From: an uncultured Burkholderiaceae bacterium
Lineage (GTDB): Bacteria > Pseudomonadota > Gammaproteobacteria > Burkholderiales > Burkholderiaceae_C
Assembly: GCA_938022295.1 (NCBI GenBank)
Contig: CALIDR010000172.1
Span: 1 to 5,988, forward strand
Length of the DNA stretch: 5,988 bases
Reading direction: 5' to 3'
Both the position numbers and the translations under genes were made by a program. Below, piece after piece: positions 1-5,533 of this stretch (within the stretch, counting starts at the first letter, position 1; each line of letters opens with the position of its first letter). The notes under the pieces were generated by a model. The model did not search any database. It worked only from the letters and a program-made list of their open reading frames with translations, and was not told where the DNA came from.

Positions 1-2
1 GC

Positions 3-1622
3 TCGGGCCTGGTGCACGCGCAGGGCGGCCAGCCGCTCGACGCCGAGGCGCTCACGGAATGGCTGGCCAAGCGCGCCGGGCTGCCGTACCTGCGCATCGA
101 TCCGCTGAAGGTCGACGTCGGGCGGGTGGCCGACGTGATGAGCGTGCGCTACGCCGAGAGCCGCCGCGCGCTGCCGGTGACGGTGGGCGCCACCGAGATC
201 ACGGTGGCCACCTGCGAGCCGTTCGACACCGCGTGGGTAGCCGAGATCGAGGCCCACACGCGCAAGACGGTGCGCCGCGTGCTCGCCAGCCCCGACGAGA
301 TCGCGCGCTACACGACCGAGTTCTACAGCCTCGCGCGCTCGGTGAAGGCGGCCGCCAAGGGCGGCGAGACGTCGGCGATCGCGAACTTCGAGCAGCTCGT
401 CGAGCTCGGGCGCAGCAACAGGCAGCTCGACGCCAACGACCAGGGCGTGGTGCAGGTCGTCGACTGGCTGTGGCAGTACGCGTTCGACCAGCGCGCGAGC
501 GACATCCACCTCGAGCCGCGGCGCGACATGGGCGCGATCCGCTTCCGCATCGACGGCGTGCTGCACACCGTCTACCAGGTGCCGATGTCGGTGCTCGGCG
601 CGATGACGGCGCGCATCAAGCTGCTCGGCCGGATGGACGTCGTCGAGCGCCGCCGGCCGCAGGACGGGCGCATCAAGACGCGCCGCCCCGACGGCGCCGG
701 CGGCGGCGAGGTCGAGATGCGGCTGTCGACGCTGCCCACCGCGTTCGGCGAGAAGATGGTGATGCGCATCTTCGACCCCGACACCGTCGTCAAGGGCGTC
801 GACGCGCTCGGCTTCGCGCCGGCCGACGCGCGCCGCTGGCGCGAGCTGATCGCGCGCCCGCACGGCATCGTGCTCGTCACCGGCCCCACCGGCAGCGGCA
901 AGACGACGACGCTGTACGCGACGCTGAAGTCGCTGGCCACCGACGAGGTCAACGTCTGCACCGTCGAGGATCCGATCGAGATGATCGAGCCGGCGTTCAA
1001 CCAGACGCAGGTGCAGCCGGCGGTCGAGCTCGGCTTCGCCGAGGGCCTGCGCGCGCTGATGCGGCAGGACCCGGACATCATCATGGTGGGCGAGATCCGC
1101 GACCTCGAGACCGCCGAGATGGCGATCCAGGCCGCGCTCACCGGCCACCTCGTGTTCAGCACGCTGCACACCAACGATGCCGCGAGCGCCGTCACGCGGC
1201 TGGCCGACCTCGGCGTGCCGACGTACCTGATCCAGAGCACGCTGATCGGCGTGCTCGCGCAGCGCCTGGCGCGCACGCTGTGCCCGGCGTGCAAGGTGCG
1301 CGACGAGACGATCGCCCGCGACTCGCTCGAGGCCGCCGCCGCGCCGTGGCGCCTGAAGGGCAGCGTGCGCGCCTACCGCCCGGTGGGCTGCCTCGAGTGC
1401 CGCATGACGGGCTACCGCGGCCGCGTCGGCCTGTACGAGCTGCTGGTGACGAGCGACGCCGCGCGCGCCGCGATCCACCCCGTGCTCGACGTCGCGGCGT
1501 TGCGCCGCCAGGCATTGGCCGAAGGGCTGCACCCGCTGCGGCTGGCCGGCGTGATGAAGGTCGCCGAGGGCCTGACGACGCTCGAGGAGGTGCTGCGCAC
1601 GACGCCGGCGTGGGCCGAGTAG
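3..1622 (+). CDS. GspE/PulE-family secretion ATPase, 5' end cut by window edge
   Basis: Cytoplasmic hexameric ATPase that powers type II secretion or type IV pilus-like pseudopilus assembly. The frame is open to the left edge with no stop, so the first tens of residues are probably missing; a GTG at 12 is the first in-window start codon but need not be real. Numbering from it, about residues 1-110 resemble the MshE N-terminal domain that contacts the inner-membrane platform. The ATPase core follows: Asp box SDIHLEP (163-169), PQDGR around 215, Walker A GPTGSGKT (291-298), Walker B region RQDPDIIMVGEIRD (351-364) and His box with HTND (386-389). Four cysteines, C424-x2-C427 and C460-x2-C463, form the zinc-binding insertion of GspE/PilB-type proteins. 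All catalytic motifs look intact. GspE is preferred over PilB from the wording of the His-box region, but the two are hard to separate. No gspF-like gene follows, so it ends its operon or stands apart. Confidence 0.93.
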   Translation, partial: SGLVHAQGGQPLDAEALTEWLAKRAGLPYLRIDPLKVDVGRVADVMSVRYAESRRALPVTVGATEITVATCEPFDTAWVAEIEAHTRKTVRRVLASPDEIARYTTEFYSLARSVKAAAKGGETSAIANFEQLVELGRSNRQLDANDQGVVQVVDWLWQYAFDQRASDIHLEPRRDMGAIRFRIDGVLHTVYQVPMSVLGAMTARIKLLGRMDVVERRRPQDGRIKTRRPDGAGGGEVEMRLSTLPTAFGEKMVMRIFDPDTVVKGVDALGFAPADARRWRELIARPHGIVLVTGPTGSGKTTTLYATLKSLATDEVNVCTVEDPIEMIEPAFNQTQVQPAVELGFAEGLRALMRQDPDIIMVGEIRDLETAEMAIQAALTGHLVFSTLHTNDAASAVTRLADLGVPTYLIQSTLIGVLAQRLARTLCPACKVRDETIARDSLEAAAAPWRLKGSVRAYRPVGCLECRMTGYRGRVGLYELLVTSDAARAAIHPVLDVAALRRQALAEGLHPLRLAGVMKVAEGLTTLEEVLRTTPAWAE

Positions 1623-1633
1623 GCGCAAGCGCG

Positions 1634-1647
1634 GTCGCCGGGGCGAC
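1634..1647 (+). terminator. Weak hairpin after the secretion ATPase
   Basis: A short inverted repeat GTCGC-CGGG-GCGAC begins 12 bases after the ATPase stop codon. The stem is only 5 bp with a 4-base loop, and no T-run follows. Its position suits a weak transcription end before the tct genes, but a stem this short is common by chance at this GC content. Confidence 0.2.
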
Positions 1648-1660
1648 GTCCGCCGGTCCC

Positions 1661-1666
1661 TAGAAT
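1661..1666 (+). promoter_or_regulatory. Possible -10 element (TAGAAT) upstream of tctB
   Basis: TAGAAT matches the sigma70 -10 consensus TATAAT at four of six positions and is one of few AT-rich hexamers in this 83-base gap. No recognisable TTGACA-like -35 lies 16-18 bases upstream (that stretch is CCGGGG-like). A promoter here would place the transcript start near 1673, right at an inverted repeat. The call rests on position and -10 similarity only. Confidence 0.35.
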
Positions 1667-1672
1667 CGCGGG

Positions 1673-1691
1673 CACGACCCGTACGGGCGTG
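1673..1691. promoter_or_regulatory. Operator-like inverted repeat before tctB
   Basis: The sequence CACGACCCGTACGGGCGTG contains a perfect 10-base palindrome, CCCGTACGGG (1678-1687). It is flanked by CACG on the left and CGTG on the right, with one unpaired A at 1677. It lies just downstream of the possible -10 element and just before the tctB ribosome binding site. This is where a repressor could block transcription or where an mRNA hairpin could affect translation. No regulator gene is visible nearby to assign to it. Confidence 0.4.
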
Positions 1692-1696
1692 GCGGC

Positions 1697-1701
1697 GGAG
1701 G
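1697..1701 (+). promoter_or_regulatory. Ribosome binding site of tctB
   Basis: GGAGG (continuing as GGAGGGGAC) lies 4 bases before the ATG at 1706. The spacing is short but the match to the Shine-Dalgarno sequence is strong, and it supports this start for the small membrane protein. Confidence 0.6.
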
Positions 1702-1705
1702 GGAC

Positions 1706-2167
1706 ATGAAGATCAAGAGCCAGAGGGACTTCTGGGCCGGGCTGATGTTCGTCGGCGTCGGCCTCGCGTTCGCCTGGGGGGCGCTCGAATATTCCTTCGG
1801 CCAGTCGGCCCGCCCGGGGCCGGGCTACTTCCCGTTCGGCCTGGGCATCCTGCTCGCGCTGCTCGGCGCGCTGGTGCTGTTCGGCGCATTGACGATCGAG
1901 ACCGACCATGGCGACCCCATCGGCAGGATCGCGTGGAAGCCGCTGGGCATCGTCGTCGGCTCGGTCGTGCTGTTCGGGCTGCTGCTGCCGTGGCTCGGCC
2001 TCGTCGTCGCGCTGCCCGTGCTGGTGATCACGTCGGCGATGGCCGGCGACGAGTTCCACTGGGGCGAAGCGGTCGTCAACGCCGCGGTGCTGACCGCCGG
2101 CAGCTGGTTCATCTTCGTCTACGGCCTGAATCTGACGATTCCGGTGTGGCCGAAGTTCGTCGGCTGA
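1706..2167 (+). CDS. tctB: TctB-family small membrane subunit of tripartite tricarboxylate transporter
   Basis: Small integral membrane subunit of a tripartite tricarboxylate transporter (TTT), which works with the large subunit TctA and a periplasmic receptor (TctC/Bug) to import carboxylates by an ion gradient. The 153-residue length is typical of TctB. Hydrophobic segments lie at about 9-27, 43-62, 79-94, 96-112 and 122-140, giving four or five membrane spans. The first two are separated by PGPGYFP (37-43), a glycine/proline loop typical of the family just before span 2. The polar stretch 64-78 is a likely loop. The start is set by the ATG behind a strong Shine-Dalgarno site. The gene is followed after 12 bases by tctA, the usual order. 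TctB sequences diverge strongly, so the identification leans on topology, the loop motif and the neighbour. Confidence 0.88.
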   Translation: MKIKSQRDFWAGLMFVGVGLAFAWGALEYSFGQSARPGPGYFPFGLGILLALLGALVLFGALTIETDHGDPIGRIAWKPLGIVVGSVVLFGLLLPWLGLVVALPVLVITSAMAGDEFHWGEAVVNAAVLTAGSWFIFVYGLNLTIPVWPKFVG

Positions 2168-2171
2168 GGGG
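2166..2171 (+). promoter_or_regulatory. tctA ribosome binding site overlapping the tctB stop
   Basis: GAGGGG at 2166-2171 shares two bases with the tctB stop codon TGA (2165-2167) and sits 8 bases before the tctA ATG at 2180. Ribosomes ending tctB would therefore clear or feed the tctA start, so the two subunits are probably translationally coupled. Confidence 0.6.
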
Positions 2172-2179
2172 CGGGGACA

Positions 2180-3691
2180 ATGGAACTGATCGAGCACCTG
2201 GCGCTCGGCTTCTCGACCGCGCTGTCGCTTCAGAACCTGGCCTATGCGTTCGTCGGCTGCCTGCTCGGCACGCTGATCGGCGTGCTGCCGGGCCTCGGGC
2301 CCGTGGCGACGATCGCGATGCTGCTGCCGTCGATCTACGCGCTCGACGCGACGCCCGCGCTGATCATGCTCGCCGGCATCTACTACGGCGCGCAGTACGG
2401 CGGCTCGACGACGGCGATCCTGATCAACATCCCCGGCGAGTCGAGCTCGGTCGTGACCGCGATCGACGGCTACCAGATGGCGCGCAGCGGCCGCGCCGGC
2501 CCGGCGCTCGCCACCGCGGCGCTCGGCTCGTTCTTCGCCGGCTGCGTGGGCACGCTGATCATCGCCGCCTTCGCGCCGCCGCTGACCGAGGTCGCGTTCA
2601 AGTTCGGTCCGGCGGAGTACTTCTCGCTGATGGTGCTCGGCCTGATCGGTGCCGTCGTGCTGGCGTCGGGGTCGCTCGTCAAGGCGATCGCGATGATCGT
2701 GCTCGGCCTGCTGCTCGGCCAGGTCAACACCGACGTCATCTCGGGCGTGCCGCGCTTCTCGTTCGACATCCCGGAACTGACCGACGGCATCAACTTCGTC
2801 GCCATCGCGATGGGCGTGTTCGGGTTCGGCGAGATCATCGCCAACCTCGGGCGGCCGGCCGAGCACCGCGAGGTGTTCACGAAGGACGTGCGCGGCCTGT
2901 GGCCGACGAAGCAGGACTTCGCCGAGGCCGCGCCGGCGGTGCTGCGCGGCACCGCGCTCGGCTCGATCCTCGGCATCCTGCCTGGCGGCGGCGCGCTGCT
3001 GTCGTCGTTCGCCTCCTACACGCTCGAGAAGAAGATCACCCGCCACCCCCGCGTGCCGTTCGGCAAGGGCGCGATCCAGGGCGTGGCCGGCCCCGAGAGC
3101 GCGAACAACGCCGGCTCGCAGACCTCGTTCATCCCGATGCTCACGCTCGGCATCCCGCCCAACGCGGTGATGGCGCTGATGGTGGGCGCGATGACGATCA
3201 AGGGCATCCAGCCCGGCCCGCAGGTGATGACGAGCAACCCCGACCTGTTCTGGGGCCTGATCGCCAGCATGTGGATCGGCAACCTGATGCTCGTGATCCT
3301 CAACCTGCCGCTGATCGGCATCTGGATCAAGCTGCTGACGGTGCCGTACCGGTTGCTGTTCCCGGCCATCATGGTGTTCTGCTGCGTCGGCCTGTACACG
3401 CTGAACAACAACGCGTTCGACGTCTTCATGGCCGCCGGTTTCGGCGTCATGGGCTACCTGTTCTGGAAGCTTGGCTGCGAGCCCGCGCCGCTGCTGCTGG
3501 GCTTCATCCTCGGCCCGATGATGGAAGAGAACCTGCGCCGGGCGCTGCTGCTGTCGCGCGGCGACTGGTCCACGTTCCTCACCCGCCCGCTGTCGGCCGC
3601 GCTGCTGCTCGGCGCGGCGGCGATGGTGATCGTCGTCGCGCTGCCGTCGATCCGCCGCAAGCGCGAGGTGGCGTTCCAGGACGCCGACTGA
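2180..3691 (+). CDS. tctA: TctA-family large membrane subunit of tripartite tricarboxylate transporter
   Basis: Large transport subunit of a TTT carrier in the inner membrane; it forms the substrate and cation pathway. Its 503 residues match the family's usual length of about 500, and there are many hydrophobic spans. Family signatures are clear: GVLPGLGP (34-41), YYGAQYGGSTTAI (68-80) leading into NIPGE (83-87), a second glycine-rich motif GILPGGGALLSS (264-275), then GVAGPESANNAGSQ (301-314) and LGIPPN (323-328). The two halves carry related LPG-x-G segments, suggesting an internal duplication. It ends in a charged tail (RRKRE, 492-496) after the last span. The ATG at 2180 is supported by the GAGGGG site. 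The transported compound cannot be read from the sequence; the family handles citrate, tartrate, aromatic and other carboxylates. No tctC receptor gene lies in this window, so specificity may come from a receptor encoded elsewhere. Confidence 0.95.
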   Translation: MELIEHLALGFSTALSLQNLAYAFVGCLLGTLIGVLPGLGPVATIAMLLPSIYALDATPALIMLAGIYYGAQYGGSTTAILINIPGESSSVVTAIDGYQMARSGRAGPALATAALGSFFAGCVGTLIIAAFAPPLTEVAFKFGPAEYFSLMVLGLIGAVVLASGSLVKAIAMIVLGLLLGQVNTDVISGVPRFSFDIPELTDGINFVAIAMGVFGFGEIIANLGRPAEHREVFTKDVRGLWPTKQDFAEAAPAVLRGTALGSILGILPGGGALLSSFASYTLEKKITRHPRVPFGKGAIQGVAGPESANNAGSQTSFIPMLTLGIPPNAVMALMVGAMTIKGIQPGPQVMTSNPDLFWGLIASMWIGNLMLVILNLPLIGIWIKLLTVPYRLLFPAIMVFCCVGLYTLNNNAFDVFMAAGFGVMGYLFWKLGCEPAPLLLGFILGPMMEENLRRALLLSRGDWSTFLTRPLSAALLLGAAAMVIVVALPSIRRKREVAFQDAD

Positions 3692-3746
3692 CGCCCGTCG
3701 CGAATCCTTGCGCGCCCGCCCGCGCCGCGGGGCTGGCAGGATCGCG

Positions 3747-3764
3747 CTCTTTCTTTCCCTTTCC
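3747..3764 (+). promoter_or_regulatory. T-rich pyrimidine tract in leader of the hydrolase gene
   Basis: CTCTTTCTTTCCCTTTCC is an uninterrupted 18-base pyrimidine run, conspicuous in this GC-rich sequence, within the 94-base gap between tctA and the hydrolase gene. It ends 9 bases before the Shine-Dalgarno site. It could be an unstructured 5' leader that helps ribosome (protein S1) binding, or the T-rich part of a weak terminator after tctA. GC-rich dyads occur at about 3714-3733 but are separated from the T-rich part by more than ten bases. No convincing promoter is seen in the gap. Confidence 0.25.
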
Positions 3765-3772
3765 GATCGACC

Positions 3773-3776
3773 GAGG
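3773..3776 (+). promoter_or_regulatory. Ribosome binding site fixing the hydrolase start
   Basis: GAGG lies 9 bases before the ATG at 3786. It favours that ATG over a TTG at 3708 in the same frame, which would add 26 arginine- and proline-rich residues unlike the family N-terminus. Confidence 0.55.
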
Positions 3777-3785
3777 CCCGCCGCC

Positions 3786-5408
3786 ATGTCGCACCCGTTC
3801 CGCTACGACGCCGCCTACCCCTCCGTGCGCGTGCCCGTGTTCGCGCGCAACGCCGTCGCCACGTCGCACCCGCTGGCGGCGCAGGCGGGGCTGCGCATGC
3901 TCGCCGCCGGCGGCAACGCGGTCGACGCCGCGGTCGCCGCCGCCGCGTGCATGACGATCGTCGAGCCGTGCAGCAACGGCCTGGGCAGCGACGCGTTCTG
4001 CATCCTGTGGGACGGCACCCGGCTGCACGGCCTGAACGCCTCCGGCTGCGCACCGGCGGCGTGGACGCGCGAGTACTTCGTCGGCAAGTACGGCACGCAG
4101 GCGTCGGCGCCGCCCAAGCGCGGCTGGGACTCGGTCACGCTGCCGGGCGCGGTCTCGGCGTGGGTCGAGCTGTCGCAGCGCTTCGGCAAGCTGCCGTTCG
4201 CCGACCTGCTGGCGCCGGCGATCGAGGTCGCCGAGCGCGGCTACGCGGTGCCCGTCGTCGTGCAGGGCAAGTGGGCCGCCGCGGCGGCGCTGCCCGAACT
4301 CACCGACCAGCCCGGCTTCGCCGAGGCGTTCCTGCCGCACGGGCGCGCGCCGCACGTCGGCGAGCGCTTCGCGTTTCCCGCCGCCGCGCGCACGCTGCGC
4401 CTGATCGCGCACACGCGCGGCGAGGCGTTCTACCGCGGCGAGGTCGCCGCCGCGATCGCCGCCCACGCGCGCGCGCACGGGGGGGCGATGACCGAGGCGG
4501 ACCTCGCCGCCTACCGCCCGGAGTGGGTCGAGCCGCTCGCGCAGGGCTACCGCGGCCACGCGCTGCACGAGATCCCGCCCAACGGCCAGGGCATCGCGGC
4601 GCAGATCGCGCTGGGCATCGTGCAGCACTTCGACCTCGCCTCGCTCGGCCCCGACAGCGCCGAAGCGCATCACCTGCAGATCGAGGCGATGAAGCTCGCC
4701 TTCGCCGACGTCTACCGCTACGTCGCCGAGCCGCGGGCGATGACGCTGACGCCGGCGCAGATGCTCGACCCCGCCTACCTCGCCGGGCGCGCGAAGGCGA
4801 TCGACCCGCGGCGCGCGCAGGACTTCGGCCCCGGCCACGCGCCCCGCGGCGGCACGATCTACCTCACCGCCGCCGACGAGGGCGGGATGATGGTGAGCTT
4901 CATCCAGAGCAACTACATGGGCTTCGGCTCGGGCGTCGTCGTGCCCGGCTGGGGCGTCAGCCTGCAGAACCGCGGCCACGGCTTCACGCTCGACGCCTCG
5001 CGCGAGAACGTCGTCGGCCCGGGCAAGCGGCCGTTCCACACCATCATCCCCGGCTTCCTGACGAAGGACGGCCGCCCGCAGATGAGCTTCGGCGTGATGG
5101 GCGGCGACATGCAGCCGCAGGGCCACCTGCAGACGCTGGTGCGCATGCTCGACCACGGCCAGAACCCGCAGGCGGCGTGCGACGCGCCGCGCTGGCGCTG
5201 GTTCGCGGGCCAGCTGTACCTCGAGCCGGGCTTCGACGCCGCGGCGGCCGAGGGCCTGCGCGCGCGCGGCCACCGCATCGCGACGTTCAGCGACAGCTAC
5301 CAGGACTTCGGCGCCGGCCAGTTCGTCTGGCGCCTCGGCGACCCGGCGGTCGACGGCTACGTCTGCGCGAGCGACCCGCGGCGCGACGGGCTGGTGGCGG
5401 GGTTCTGA
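3786..5408 (+). CDS. Gamma-glutamyltransferase-family Ntn hydrolase (YwrD/HpxW-like)
   Basis: Self-processing N-terminal-nucleophile hydrolase of the gamma-glutamyltransferase fold, 540 residues, typical for the family. The precursor should cleave before Thr357 (GG-T-IY, 355-359), giving a large subunit (1-356) and a small subunit (357-540) whose new N-terminal threonine is the nucleophile. Family motifs include GGNAVDAA (42-49), NGLGSDAF (64-71), LPGAVSAW (119-126), the FGSG loop (380-383) and VMGGDMQPQGH (437-447), which holds the oxyanion glycines 439-440. No signal peptide is seen, so it should act in the cytoplasm, unlike periplasmic E. coli Ggt. Aligned by eye to E. coli Ggt, Arg114 becomes Ser86, Asp433 becomes Gly399 and Ser462-Ser463 become His418-Thr419, so glutathione is unlikely to be the substrate. 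Amide hydrolysis, as in HpxW (oxamate) or related acylases, is more plausible, but the substrate is unknown. It may be co-transcribed with tctBA. Confidence 0.92.
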   Translation: MSHPFRYDAAYPSVRVPVFARNAVATSHPLAAQAGLRMLAAGGNAVDAAVAAAACMTIVEPCSNGLGSDAFCILWDGTRLHGLNASGCAPAAWTREYFVGKYGTQASAPPKRGWDSVTLPGAVSAWVELSQRFGKLPFADLLAPAIEVAERGYAVPVVVQGKWAAAAALPELTDQPGFAEAFLPHGRAPHVGERFAFPAAARTLRLIAHTRGEAFYRGEVAAAIAAHARAHGGAMTEADLAAYRPEWVEPLAQGYRGHALHEIPPNGQGIAAQIALGIVQHFDLASLGPDSAEAHHLQIEAMKLAFADVYRYVAEPRAMTLTPAQMLDPAYLAGRAKAIDPRRAQDFGPGHAPRGGTIYLTAADEGGMMVSFIQSNYMGFGSGVVVPGWGVSLQNRGHGFTLDASRENVVGPGKRPFHTIIPGFLTKDGRPQMSFGVMGGDMQPQGHLQTLVRMLDHGQNPQAACDAPRWRWFAGQLYLEPGFDAAAAEGLRARGHRIATFSDSYQDFGAGQFVWRLGDPAVDGYVCASDPRRDGLVAGF

Positions 5409-5411
5409 GCG

Positions 5412-5450
5412 GCGCCGTCGCCAACCCCGGCGGGTGCCGGGGCACGGCGC
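5412..5450. terminator. GC-rich two-part hairpin between convergent genes
   Basis: A 7-bp perfect stem, CCCCGGC (5425-5431) and GCCGGGG (5436-5442), closes on the loop GGGT. It is enclosed by a second stem, GCGCCG (5412-5417) and CGGCGC (5445-5450), with an asymmetric internal loop. It starts 4 bases after the hydrolase stop codon and lies between convergent genes, so it could end transcription from both sides. There is no T-run on either side, so it is not a classic intrinsic terminator. Confidence 0.5.
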
Positions 5451-5464
5451 AGCCGTGACGCCGA

Positions 5465-5533
5465 GCGGCGCTGCCAGCCGGCGAGCGCCGCCAGGCCGGC
5501 GAGCATCAGCGCGGCGGCCGGCGGCTGCGGCAC
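5465..5533 (-). other. PEP-CTERM sorting signal (degenerate, VPQP)
   Basis: The minus strand encodes 23 residues with the three parts of a PEP-CTERM signal: VPQPP in place of VPEP, a hydrophobic helix (AAALMLAGLAALAG) and a basic end (WQRR). The glutamate of the usual motif is replaced by glutamine, a GAG-to-CAG type change. It lies 15 bases past an in-frame amber codon, so it would not be translated without readthrough. Confidence 0.75.

Noticed and set aside
3708..3785. An upstream TTG start for the hydrolase, adding 26 residues
   Set aside because: The extension is Arg/Pro-rich, is no convincing signal peptide, crosses the pyrimidine tract, and lacks the well-spaced GAGG that the ATG at 3786 has.
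1412..3787. A 791-codon open frame on the minus strand opposite the tct genes
   Set aside because: It is antisense to tctB and tctA, is rich in Arg, His, Asp and Gln as expected from reading high-GC genes backwards, and shows no domain. The plus-strand genes have clear family motifs.
1933..3954. A 673-codon plus-strand frame overlapping tctB, tctA and the hydrolase start
   Set aside because: It is an out-of-frame reading with a low-complexity Arg/Ala/Gly/Pro composition and spans three real genes.
3579..5273. A 564-codon open frame on the minus strand opposite the hydrolase gene
   Set aside because: It has the same antisense pattern (Arg/Ala/Val/Asp-rich, no motifs) opposite a gene with unmistakable gamma-glutamyltransferase signatures.
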